From: 0-14-3-00-41-53 sp041500225
Lineage (GTDB): Bacteria > Nitrospirota > Thermodesulfovibrionia > Thermodesulfovibrionales > SM23-35
NCBI GenBank assembly: GCA_041500225.1
Contig: JBGQLV010000003.1
Coordinates: forward strand, 23,708 to 87,707
Direction of reading: 5' to 3'
Length of the DNA stretch: 64,000 nucleotides
Shown piece by piece: positions 57,291-64,000 of this stretch (positions are counted from its first letter, which is position 1; each line of letters opens with the position of its first letter). The translations under genes were made by a program, and so were the position numbers. The notes under the pieces are model-generated. The model made no database searches. It was not told the DNA's origin and saw only the letters and a list, made by a program, of their open reading frames with translations.

Positions 57291-57446
57291 CTGACAAACA
57301 GCAATTTCATTCTGAAAGTAACAGACGCAAAGTTGATAGATATTCAGAAGGCTCTTCAGACAGCAGGCATAAAAGTAAGAAGTATTATTGAGGTATTTAA
57401 GGAAGAAGAAAAATCACAAGAGGCGAAAACGAAAGAGGCAGAATAG
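57291..57446 (+). CDS. 51-aa small protein, probably with a non-AUG start
   Basis: The frame reads LTNSNFILKVTDAKLIDIQK, then ALQTAGIKVRSIIEVFKEEE and a charged tail. It fills the gap between frr and the DksA-like gene exactly and overlaps the latter by one base (TAGTG). The only good ribosome site (GGAGGTG) precedes a CTG at 57291; no ATG, GTG or TTG occupies that place. An internal TTG would remove 14 residues. No family is recognised. Confidence 0.55.
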   Translation: MTNSNFILKVTDAKLIDIQKALQTAGIKVRSIIEVFKEEEKSQEAKTKEAE

Positions 57447-58069
57447 TGGCAGATAAAAAAACTAAAAAGAAAAAGATAAAAAAACCTGGCAGGAAGAACT
57501 TAAAACCTGTTGTCAAAAAGATCTCTCGGAAAATCAAGCCAAAACCGAGTAAGAAAAAAAAGATAGCTACTAAAAAACCTGTTGCGAAAAAGGTCTCTCG
57601 GAAAACTAAGCCAAAACCGGGTAAGAAAAGAAAAACAATTGCCAGACCTTCAATATCAAAGAAACCGATAAGTAAAAAGTCAGAAGGGGAGAGAAAAGCT
57701 ACCCTTAGGAAGGCGCTTATTGGCAGAAGAGAAGAAATCGTAAAAGAGGCAAAGACTGAGATATCTAAGTATATAAAAGGTGAGACAAAGCACCTTGTAG
57801 AGACAGCCCTTGATGACGGAGACTGGTCTGTTATTGATCTATCAGAAGATATCAGCCTGAAGCAGTTGAGTACCCATAGAGAAACCCTCCTTAAGATAGA
57901 CGAGGCCCTGAGGAAAATTGACGAAGATACCTATGGTAAATGCGAGGATTGCGGAGAAGAGATAAGCGAGAAAAGGCTTAAGGTCATTCCATTTGCGATT
58001 TACTGTAGAGACTGTCAGGAAAAAAGAGAGCAGCTTGAAGAGATAGAGAGGGAAAAAGGGTTGGGTTAA
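57446..58069 (+). CDS. DksA/TraR-type zinc-finger protein with Lys-rich N-terminal tail
   Basis: The 207-aa protein has an extremely basic tail in residues 1-78 with two near repeats (KKISRKIKPKPSKKKK, KKVSRKTKPKPGKKRK). The C-terminal part is a DksA-like coiled coil and C4 zinc finger (YGKCEDCGEEISEKRLKVIP, then YCRDC). The DksA acidic tip residues are not obvious. It may bind RNA polymerase, with the tail binding nucleic acid. The start is GTG. It ends 4 bases into the convergent hemC gene. Confidence 0.85.
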   Translation: MADKKTKKKKIKKPGRKNLKPVVKKISRKIKPKPSKKKKIATKKPVAKKVSRKTKPKPGKKRKTIARPSISKKPISKKSEGERKATLRKALIGRREEIVKEAKTEISKYIKGETKHLVETALDDGDWSVIDLSEDISLKQLSTHRETLLKIDEALRKIDEDTYGKCEDCGEEISEKRLKVIPFAIYCRDCQEKREQLEEIEREKGLG

Positions 58070-59046
58070 CTACTAATTTCTCCGTTAATACCCGGGAAAC
58101 ATTTATTATATACCTCATCCAGTATCTCTTTTGCACCCCTTGAAAGGATGTCTTCTGCCAGTGTAACTCCGAGGGATTCCGCATGCTCAGGGCTGCCTTC
58201 TATGTGCCCTTTTATAATCCTGTCTCCTGTAATGCTCCCAACAAGGCCATCCATAATAAGTTTGGAGTCCTGACTGACTATCCTCGCATAGGCAGCTATA
58301 GGCACCTGGCATCCTCCTTCCAACTGTTTTAAGAATGCCCTTTCAGCTTTAACGCATATAGAAGTTTCGGGATGATTCAACGGCGCAATAAGGTTGTTGA
58401 TAGACCTATCAACAATCCTGCATTCTATACCTATAGCTCCCTGGCCTATTGCAGGAAGGCTTATTTCAAAAGGCAGTATCTCTGTTATCCTGCTTTGCAG
58501 TCCAAGTCTTTTGACACCGGCAGCTGCCAGGATTATAGCATCAAAATGCCCTTCATCAAGTTTTTTAAGTCTGGTATCAAGATTGCCTCTAAGCTGTTCA
58601 ATCTTTAAATCAGGCCTGATATTGAGCAATTGACATGAGCGTCTTAGACTGCTCGTCCCTATTTTTGCCCCATCCGGAAGGTCTTTGAATTTGCAAATTG
58701 CGAATTGCGAATTACGAATTCTGGAAATGAAGGCGTCCCTCGGGTCTTCTCTTTTACAGATAACTGCAAGATAAAGACTATCAGGAAATTCTGTTGGTAC
58801 ATCTTTCATGCTGTGGACAGCAATGTCAGCCTCATGCCTTAAAAGTGCCTCTTCTATCTCCTTTACAAAAAGGCCCTTACCACCAACTTGTGCAAGGGGC
58901 ACATCTAAAATCTTATCTCCAGTAGTCTTTATCTTATTAAGTTCGATTTTCAGGTCAGGATAAATTCTTTTAAGCTCAGATTTAACCCATTCAGCCTGCC
59001 AGAGCGCAAGTTTGCTGCCGCGTGTGCCAATAGATATCCTACTCAT
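58066..59046 (-). CDS. hemC: Hydroxymethylbilane synthase
   Basis: This 326-aa enzyme polymerises porphobilinogen. ISIGTRGSKLALWQAEWVKS (residues 4-23), VHSMKDVPTEFP (about 81-92), GTSSLRRSCQL (about 130-140) and the dipyrromethane-cofactor Cys in LEGGCQVPIAAYA (Cys about 246) are all present. The ATG at 59046 follows GAGGAAAG and is preferred over an upstream start. A short repeat-derived insertion (RNSQFAICKF) precedes GTSSLRR. It overlaps hemA by 8 bases. Confidence 0.95.
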   Translation of the reverse strand: MSRISIGTRGSKLALWQAEWVKSELKRIYPDLKIELNKIKTTGDKILDVPLAQVGGKGLFVKEIEEALLRHEADIAVHSMKDVPTEFPDSLYLAVICKREDPRDAFISRIRNSQFAICKFKDLPDGAKIGTSSLRRSCQLLNIRPDLKIEQLRGNLDTRLKKLDEGHFDAIILAAAGVKRLGLQSRITEILPFEISLPAIGQGAIGIECRIVDRSINNLIAPLNHPETSICVKAERAFLKQLEGGCQVPIAAYARIVSQDSKLIMDGLVGSITGDRIIKGHIEGSPEHAESLGVTLAEDILSRGAKEILDEVYNKCFPGINGEISS

Positions 59047-60316
59047 TCTTACTTTCCTCATCGTTAATGCCATAAAGTCTTCTTATAGTCGCTGTTAAAA
59101 TATCTTTATCTTCTGAACTTTCTTTCAATGCTGCCGTGGGAGGATGAATAAGCTTATTTATAATAGCAGCAGCCATATATTCGATAGCCTTTTTCTCTTT
59201 TTCGCTAATCTCCGGAATCTTATTTAAAAGCCTGTCGATTTCCTCTTTTTTAATTTCCTCTGCCTTTTCTCTCAGGGCGACAATTGTCGGCACAGAATCA
59301 AGAGAAGACTGCCACTTAAGAAACGTCTCAATCTCTTCTTCGATTATCATTTCTGCCTTCTCCGCCTCTTTCTGCCTTTCAAATATGTTTGTATCGACAA
59401 CCCCCTGCAGGTCATCAATATTATAAAGATAGACATTATCCAGATCGTTAATTCCAGGGTCAATATTTCTTGGAACAGAGATATCAATAATGAAGACCGG
59501 CCTCTGCCTTCTCTCCTTCATCACCTTCTGCATCTGGCTTTTCAGCAACACATAGTTTGAGGCGCCGGTCGAACAAATGACGATATCAGTTCGTACCATC
59601 TCCTGGATAAACTCATCAAACTTAACAGGTCTTCCATTAAATTCCTTTGCAAGGTCACAACCGCGCTCATATGTTCTGTTTGCGACGATAATCTCCTTCA
59701 CTCCACTGCCGATCAAATGCCTTGCAGCAAGTTCAGCCATCTCCCCGGCGCCTAAAAGCATGGATACCTTCTTTGACAGGTCAGTAAATATCTTTCTTGC
59801 AAGTTCAACAGCCGCAAAGCTTATTGATACAGCATTTTCAGCTATCCTTGTTTCTGTCCTCACCCTCTTTGCAACAGAGATAGCCTTTTTCATAAGCCTG
59901 TTCAGAAGAAAGCCCGTAGTCTTTTTATCGAGGGCCAACTCAAAAGCATCTTTAAGTTGCCCAAGGATTTGAGGTTCGCCGACGACCATAGAATCAAGGC
60001 TCGATGCAACCCTGAAGATGTGCTTCACTGCATTTATGTCATCATAGATATAAAGGGCATTATCGAGAGACTCTCTATTTATATTGTGGAATTCTGAGAG
60101 GAATGTCTTGATAGATTCAGATGCCTTTACAGTATCCCTGACATTTGCATAAAGTTCTACCCTGTTACAGGTAGACAGTATCACAGCCTCTTGTACCTCA
60201 GGGAGTTCTCTGAACCTTATCAGGCCCTCTTCGAGCCTGAGGCCATTAAATGTAAATTTCTCCCTGGTATCAACGTCAGCAGTTTTGTGGTTAAGCCCGA
60301 CTACAAATACTTTCAT
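59039..60316 (-). CDS. hemA: Glutamyl-tRNA reductase
   Basis: This 425-aa enzyme makes glutamate-1-semialdehyde for tetrapyrroles. The catalytic Cys50 lies in STCNRVELYA, and VVGEPQILGQLKDAFELA follows at about 111-128. NADP-binding VSMLLGAGEMAELAARHL is at about 184-201, and a dimerisation domain ends the protein. It overlaps hemC by 8 bases and ccsA by 4 bases. The C5 heme pathway genes hemC and hemA are here; hemD is fused to cobA at 35.4 kb. Confidence 0.96.
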   Translation of the reverse strand: MKVFVVGLNHKTADVDTREKFTFNGLRLEEGLIRFRELPEVQEAVILSTCNRVELYANVRDTVKASESIKTFLSEFHNINRESLDNALYIYDDINAVKHIFRVASSLDSMVVGEPQILGQLKDAFELALDKKTTGFLLNRLMKKAISVAKRVRTETRIAENAVSISFAAVELARKIFTDLSKKVSMLLGAGEMAELAARHLIGSGVKEIIVANRTYERGCDLAKEFNGRPVKFDEFIQEMVRTDIVICSTGASNYVLLKSQMQKVMKERRQRPVFIIDISVPRNIDPGINDLDNVYLYNIDDLQGVVDTNIFERQKEAEKAEMIIEEEIETFLKWQSSLDSVPTIVALREKAEEIKKEEIDRLLNKIPEISEKEKKAIEYMAAAIINKLIHPPTAALKESSEDKDILTATIRRLYGINDEESKNE

Positions 60317-61128
60317 AGGAAGACATGGAGACCTTTCTGGAGTAATTTAATACCGAAAAAGGCGATAAGAATCGTTAAAAAACCGATTATAGATAATAAA
60401 GCAGCCCTTTTACCTCTCCACCCGGCTATAAGTCGGGCGTGAAGTACAATGGCATAGATGAACCATGTTATAAGCGACCAGACCTCTCTCGGATCCCAAT
60501 TCCAGTATCTTCCCCAGGCCCTCTCTGCCCATAAAATACCTGTTATTATTGCAAGCGTAAGCAAAGGGAACCCAATGGTTATCAGCCTGTAATTTATTTC
60601 ATCGAGGGTCTGGAGGCTCGGTAATCTCTCAAATAGCCCACCGAGGCGTTTGGATTTCACATAATGTTCCTGAACAAGATACATAAGACCTATTCCAAAT
60701 GCCATTGCAAAAGCAGCATTACCTAAAAAGGCAAAAACTGTATGTATGCCGAGCCAGTAACTCTGCAGAGCAGGGCTTAGGGGTTTTATCTCTCTCGACA
60801 GCATTGCGGAGGAAAGCATCAGAACAAATACAACGGGCATGATAAAGGAGGAGAGAAGGATAATCCTGTATCTGAACTGTAAGATGAAAAAGATAAGGAC
60901 TATACACCAGGAAAAAAAAGATGTTGCCTCATGTGCACTTGTTATGGGTATATGACCTGCGATAACATAACGATAAATAATACTTACAGTATGAATGGTA
61001 AACCCAATACCGGCCGATGAAAGTATAATCTTTGATGTGATTTTTGAACCTTTGAAGAGTTCTATAATACTGACAATAGTTGCAGCGAAATAAAAGGTCA
61101 GGGCTAATTCAAATAATATTATCCCCAT
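60313..61128 (-). CDS. ccsA: Cytochrome c biogenesis protein CcsA/ResC-like
   Basis: This 271-aa membrane protein has about eight helices. The WWD-type heme-handling motif is WGRYWNWDPREVWSLITW (about 208-225), with conserved His residues in GIHTVFAFLG and LHARLIAGWR. It is part of system II cytochrome c maturation, often named CcsB-like when placed before hemA. The start is ATG at 61128, sharing its A with the stop of the upstream small gene (TGATG). A TTG at 61137 is a poorer alternative. Confidence 0.9.
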   Translation of the reverse strand: MGIILFELALTFYFAATIVSIIELFKGSKITSKIILSSAGIGFTIHTVSIIYRYVIAGHIPITSAHEATSFFSWCIVLIFFILQFRYRIILLSSFIMPVVFVLMLSSAMLSREIKPLSPALQSYWLGIHTVFAFLGNAAFAMAFGIGLMYLVQEHYVKSKRLGGLFERLPSLQTLDEINYRLITIGFPLLTLAIITGILWAERAWGRYWNWDPREVWSLITWFIYAIVLHARLIAGWRGKRAALLSIIGFLTILIAFFGIKLLQKGLHVFL

Positions 61129-61298
61129 CAGAAGCAACCAAGCTCACAGTCCGTGATCTTTATATTAAGCTCATCAGCTGCCCTGCCGACCTCCTTATAA
61201 GAAACAGAAAGCTCCTTAGCAAGCTTTCTGGCAACAGGGCAGGGAAGCTTACCATTAATGGCTTTTTTCTTTATCTCTTCTGTCACCTTGTTTTTCAT
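61128..61298 (-). CDS. 56-aa Cys-containing small protein coupled to ccsA
   Basis: The start is ATG at 61298. The product is MKNKVTEEIKKKAINGKLPC then PVARKLAKELSVSYKEVGRA and ADELNIKITDCELGCF. It looks like a compact helix-turn-helix with Cys at 20, 51 and 55. The stop overlaps ccsA as TGATG, a strong translational-coupling sign. I recall similar short proteins ending in LGCF in anaerobes, but cannot name a family. Confidence 0.7.
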   Translation of the reverse strand: MKNKVTEEIKKKAINGKLPCPVARKLAKELSVSYKEVGRAADELNIKITDCELGCF

Positions 61299-61490
61299 CT
61301 CAAAAGTCCATGTATATTTTACCTAAATTGAGCAAAATTTATCTCTTTCCTTTCAACCCTTGCGCATCAGGTTTCAAAAATTCGATTTAACCGTTAACCC
61401 GAAAAATGCAGTTGACATCAGATATATATGCAGAAAAACCTTTACAAACACATATGCCGACTTGTTGGTACAAAGGGTCATGAAAATAAT

Positions 61491-61632
61491 AACACCCTCC
61501 CCAACCCCTTCCGTCATAAGTAAGACGGACCTCCCATCAAGGGAGGGGAGATATAGAGAGAGAGTCCCCTCTCCCCTTGTGGGAGAGGCCCGTCAATAAG
61601 TAAGACGGGAGGGTTAGGGTTAGGGTGAGGGG
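61491..61632. repeat. C/G-rich nested repeat (CTCTCCC ... GGGTTAGGG type)
   Basis: The block runs CACCCTCCCC ... AGGGAGGGG ... CCCCTCTCCCC ... GTGGGAGAGG ... GGGTTAGGGTTAGGGTGAGG. It carries two copies of GTCATAAGTAAGACGG-like sequence (one with an extra A). It resembles a family of intergenic repeats seen in many bacteria. No coding function is apparent. Confidence 0.65.
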
Positions 61633-61734
61633 TATTTTCGTAGCAAATCGCAATTTGGCTTTGAATGAAATCAATATGTCATGCATGAAAACGTAGAGGT
61701 TCAACCATGTTTGAATATTCCTGCAAATGCGGCG

Positions 61735-61923
61735 TTAGCGATTTTTGAACAGTTTTAATTTTGAATATTTTGGTATATGTCCGAAATCTTCATCACCTGT
61801 AAAAAGATGGCAGTTATACGAAATTACAACAGATGCGATAAGGGCATCAATTGTGCTTGCTGATTTCCCATTCTTAATAAGGTGATTTTTTAATTCTGCT
61901 GCTTTAATATAATCTTTTCTTGC
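61735..61923 (-). pseudogene. N-terminally truncated PIN-domain (VapC-like) relic
   Basis: The minus-strand frame reads ARKDYIKAAELKNHLIKNGK, then SASTIDALIASVVISYNCHL and FTGDEDFGHIPKYSKLKLF before TAA. The STIDALIA and TGDEDF motifs are the last acidic motifs of a PIN RNase. An in-frame TAG precedes it immediately and the N-terminal catalytic Asp region is missing, with no antitoxin gene upstream. Confidence 0.65.
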
Positions 61924-62052
61924 CTATCTATATATACATTTTTTATAAAAATTATATTAGAATAAATTTACATGTTGCAGGGAAAATATATTTACCTTAG
62001 AATTGAAACCATAGACTAAACAGCAAAAGGTTAAACAACAAAAAAAGAAAAT

Positions 62053-62616
62053 ATGAAGCGAACAATTCTTATTTTAGGTATTGTCCTGATATTCCTTCTG
62101 CCTGTTTCAGCATCAGGACAAGACAAAAAAAACTATATCGCAGTAAAAACAGGAGTTTATACTTTTTTGGGTGGACTCGAAGAAGCAAATTTTTCTACAG
62201 GATTTAATGGGGAGATGGTATACGGATTTTATCTTCACCCAAACTTTGCCCTTGAGGCCGGAACAGGCTATTTCCACGATGGCGTAAATAAAGGATATGG
62301 AAACAATGTAAAGGGAATACCAATCACATTGACTGCAAAAGGCATATATCCCTTTAGAAGTGCCGAATTCTTTGCAGGAGGCGGTACCGGAGTGTATTTT
62401 GCGAAGTTCCACGGCCAGGTTAACGACATTGTTGCTGATAAAAGGGACACTGTCTTCGGAGGTCATCTCGTTATCGGTGCAAACTATAATATCTTGCCTG
62501 TTATCTTTCTCGGGATAGAAGGGAAATACATAGTTACAGACAAAGCCGAATTTAATGTCTTTAGCCCTCATCTCAGCGGTTATACTATAACATCAAATTT
62601 CGGATTCAGATTTTAA
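62053..62616 (+). CDS. Outer-membrane beta-barrel protein
   Basis: This 187-aa protein has a signal peptide (residues 1-22, LILGIVLIFLLPVSASGQ). The rest is a series of amphipathic strands typical of small 8-strand OmpA/OmpW-like barrels: YIAVKTGVYTFLGG, FYLHPNFALEAGTGYFHDG, IPITLTAKGIYPF, FFAGGGTGVYFAKF. It ends in the outer-membrane signature ITSNFGFRF (terminal Phe). Substrate or partner is unknown. It appears monocistronic. Confidence 0.82.
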   Translation: MKRTILILGIVLIFLLPVSASGQDKKNYIAVKTGVYTFLGGLEEANFSTGFNGEMVYGFYLHPNFALEAGTGYFHDGVNKGYGNNVKGIPITLTAKGIYPFRSAEFFAGGGTGVYFAKFHGQVNDIVADKRDTVFGGHLVIGANYNILPVIFLGIEGKYIVTDKAEFNVFSPHLSGYTITSNFGFRF

Positions 62617-62910
62617 AATGAGTATAAATAAATGAAAGTGATCCTTCTGTTTATTAATTATAAAAATTTGTCCGTCAGATGCCACTTCTCTAAGTTATTC
62701 TGTTATCTTTATATTTCTTAATAAGTCCTGTTACAAAGTCTACGAATCCTTCCACATCATCCCTGCGAAATCTTTTAGCATTTTTAGGTATTCCTTGCGG
62801 AGGTTTTTTTCAATAGAGAGAATAACATTATTCACATATTTTTGAAGGGGAAATATGGGATGTGTTAGGCTGCCCCTTTAATTATGTCAAGTACACTTGA
62901 GTTTTTAGAC
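62617..62910. other. Gap with a possible decayed reading frame
   Basis: About 290 bases. On the minus strand two overlapping frames read IEKNLRKEYLKMLKDFAG and NAKRFRRDDVEGFVDFVTGL, then KKYKDNRIT. Each is open only over part of the region, which suggests a frameshifted relic of a small gene. No start, ribosome site or family could be fixed. Confidence 0.35.
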
Positions 62911-62939
62911 TTGACAAAGCGTAACCGTATAGGTTACAT
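62911..62939 (+). promoter_or_regulatory. higBA promoter and operator
   Basis: TTGACA (62911-62916) and TTACAT (62934-62939) are spaced by 17 bases. A palindrome GTAACC-GTATA-GGTTAC (62921-62937) fills the spacer, where HigA would bind. The -10 ends 6 bases before the GTG at 62946, so the transcript may be leaderless. Confidence 0.6.
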
Positions 62940-62945
62940 TTAAAT

Positions 62946-63224
62946 GTGATATTGTCGTTCGTGCACAAAGAGCTTGAACGGTTTTACCATACTGGTGCTA
63001 CATCGGGCATTCAGGCGATACACGCCAAACGGTTACGACTGATTCTGACCCTGCTTGATGCGGCAGTTGTGATCAAAGACATGGACGCTCCGGGTCTACG
63101 ACTTCACAGGCTGAAAGGTGAGAAAAAGGATGTCTGGGCTGTAACAGTACAGGCTAACTGGCGCGTGACGTTCAGGTTCGAAGGCGGCAATGCAGAAATA
63201 GTCAACTATGAAGATTACCATTGA
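62946..63224 (+). CDS. higB: HigB-type toxin (RelE/ParE superfamily)
   Basis: This 92-aa predicted mRNA interferase has SFVHKELERFYHTGATSGIQ (residues 4-23), AIHAKRLRLILTLLDAAV (about 24-41), LHRLKGEKKDVWAVTVQANW (about 55-74) and RVTFRFEGGNAEIVNYEDYH at the end, all HigB (PF05015) hallmarks. The start is GTG, with an operator-containing promoter directly upstream. HigA follows 12 bases later. In contrast to the relics in the window, this pair looks intact. Confidence 0.92.
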   Translation: MILSFVHKELERFYHTGATSGIQAIHAKRLRLILTLLDAAVVIKDMDAPGLRLHRLKGEKKDVWAVTVQANWRVTFRFEGGNAEIVNYEDYH

Positions 63225-63236
63225 GGAGGCATTATT

Positions 63237-63524
63237 ATGAGCATGCATAATCCAGCTCATCCGGGGGAGGTTTTGAAAGAGATGTGGCTCGAACCTTTGG
63301 GCCTAACGCTTACACAGGCTGCCATGCGTCTTGGCGTAACTCGTAAAACGGTATCCAAGATTGTCAATGCACACGGAGCCATTACGCCTGAAATGGCACT
63401 TAGGCTTGAAATTGTTTTCGGCACGTCGGCCCAGGCGTGGATGAACATGCAGACTGCTTATGATCTGTGGCAGCTATCATCGCTGCGGAAAATCCTCCGT
63501 GGCTCGCTGCGTCATACTGCGTAA
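63237..63524 (+). CDS. higA: HigA-type antitoxin (XRE family)
   Basis: This 95-aa antitoxin has the VapI/HigA start MHNPAHPGEVLKEMWLEPLG, then a Cro/CI helix-turn-helix (LTQAAMRLGVTRKTVSKIVN, about residues 25-44) and EMALRLEIVFGTSAQAWMNM. It binds HigB and probably the palindrome at 62921-62937. GAGGAGG precedes the ATG. A terminator follows at 63562. Confidence 0.93.
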   Translation: MSMHNPAHPGEVLKEMWLEPLGLTLTQAAMRLGVTRKTVSKIVNAHGAITPEMALRLEIVFGTSAQAWMNMQTAYDLWQLSSLRKILRGSLRHTA

Positions 63525-63561
63525 GGCAATTTCTTTATGGAGTGGGATTTACTATTCGTGC

Positions 63562-63597
63562 AAAAGGCTGATCCTCACTTCAGGGACAGCCTTTTTT
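63562..63597 (+). terminator. Bidirectional rho-independent terminator after higBA
   Basis: AAAAGGCTG (63562-63570) pairs with CAGCCTTTT (63587-63595), followed by more T. The A-run on the other side would also serve the minus strand. Confidence 0.75.
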
Positions 63598-63773
63598 CAC
63601 TGAACAGTTCAGTCTGTAGTATACAGTTTCTCCCCCTTCCTGCAGTCCGCATCACTTTGGGCATTGAAAAGGGTGCATAGTCCATATAGAAATCCATAAT
63701 AAAAAATGGTTAGATATTTTATTTTTCCCTCTGAAATAAATTATAAATATTTCCAATCTATTTTTTAATGTGA

Positions 63774-63779
63774 TACAAT
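63774..63779 (+). promoter_or_regulatory. -10 element before the 36-aa gene
   Basis: TACAAT lies 27 bases before the ATG at 63807, and AAGGAGG lies between them. The -35 (TTCCAA, 17 bases upstream) is weak. Confidence 0.4.
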
Positions 63780-63806
63780 CTATCTAAACTAAAATAAGGA
63801 GGTAAC

Positions 63807-63917
63807 ATGGCAACAGCAAAGAAAGCAAAATGTACTGCAAAAACCAAAGAAGGAAAGCAATGTAAGAATTCCGCATCTGGGAAATCGAAATTCTGTGCAT
63901 CTCACAAGAAAAAATAG
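63807..63917 (+). CDS. 36-aa Cys/His small protein (DUF5763-like)
   Basis: A very short gene with a strong ribosome site (AAGGAGG) and ATG. The product is MATAKKAKCTAKTKEGKQCK then NSASGKSKFCASHKKK. The spacing C-x-x-x-T-x-x-G-x-x-C ... F-C-x-x-H matches small zinc-binding DUF5763-type domains (C9, C19, C30, H33). It is highly basic. The function is unknown; nucleic-acid binding is plausible. Confidence 0.65.
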   Translation: MATAKKAKCTAKTKEGKQCKNSASGKSKFCASHKKK

Positions 63918-64000
63918 TTGTAAACTGTAAAAGCATTTAAGAAAATTCTCAGAAGATAGAATTATCCATTAACAGCGTGTAAATTTAGATTCTACACGAC

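Noticed and set aside
61491..61632. CRISPR-like array
   Set aside because: Only two similar words occur, without regular spacers or cas genes; it is a nested intergenic repeat.

Overview
The window looks like a chromosome segment of a Gram-negative, anaerobic bacterium with moderate GC content. A Kdo-phosphate phosphatase (kdsC), a predicted outer-membrane barrel and lipid/glycan transfer genes point to an outer membrane. A cooS-cooF-flavoprotein operon points to anaerobic CO metabolism. Gene content and the pheA-hisC-aroF-tyrA-aroA-cmk-plsC-ispH-rpsA-sppA-HU order fit Nitrospirota (Thermodesulfovibrionia-like) or a relative of the former Deltaproteobacteria. This placement is an inference; no rRNA gene is present to settle it.

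Layout. 0-6.5 kb: the 3' end of uvrA, oligopeptide ABC permeases, pyrE, the two oligopeptide ABC ATPases, a TPR protein and a stand-alone LigD-type 3'-phosphoesterase. 6.6-8.4 kb: a DUF6941 gene, then a graveyard of toxin-antitoxin pieces and tRNA-Arg(CCT). 8.4-13.4 kb: a LOG-like protein, a radical SAM protein, a MITE-like element, a secreted protein and a Lon-family protease. 13.4-19.9 kb (plus strand): kdsC-pgsA-plsY, a TPR membrane protein, a PATAN-pseudopilin fusion, queC, DUF1284 and UPF0158. 19.9-23.5 kb (minus): methyltransferase, rmuC, a DUF4325 protein and a channel-like membrane protein. 23.5-28.4 kb: a small defence-like island with MjaI-type restriction-modification, a methyltransferase carrying a degenerate nuclease fold, a DUF5343-like/PLD-like pair, and small proteins beside an orphan GroES. 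28.6-36.9 kb: an ATPase-domain regulator, a beta-CASP nuclease, sixA, a flippase-GT2-PAP2/GT39 glycolipid cluster and fused cobA-hemD. 37.2-41.0 kb: the CO dehydrogenase operon. 41-52.5 kb: the long housekeeping and aromatic operon, with a DUF433/DUF5615 pair wedged between aroA and cmk. 52.6-58.1 kb: DUF167 and purB, then rpsB-tsf-pyrH-frr, a small gene and a DksA-like protein. 58.1-61.3 kb: hemC-hemA-ccsA and a coupled 56-aa protein. 61.3-64 kb: repeats, a PIN relic, a barrel protein, higBA and a 36-aa Cys/His protein.

The most striking feature is the repeat content. Three intergenic copies of one nested palindromic element keep base pairing while the stem sequences change, so it behaves like a structured nucleic acid. 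Separately, short repeat cassettes sit in frame inside conserved enzymes (queC twice, aroA, hemD, hemC, hisC and the GT39 protein) at positions where homologues have tight loops. No CRISPR array, rRNA operon, intact insertion sequence or prophage was seen. All functional calls rest on recognised sequence motifs and family knowledge; no database search was run.
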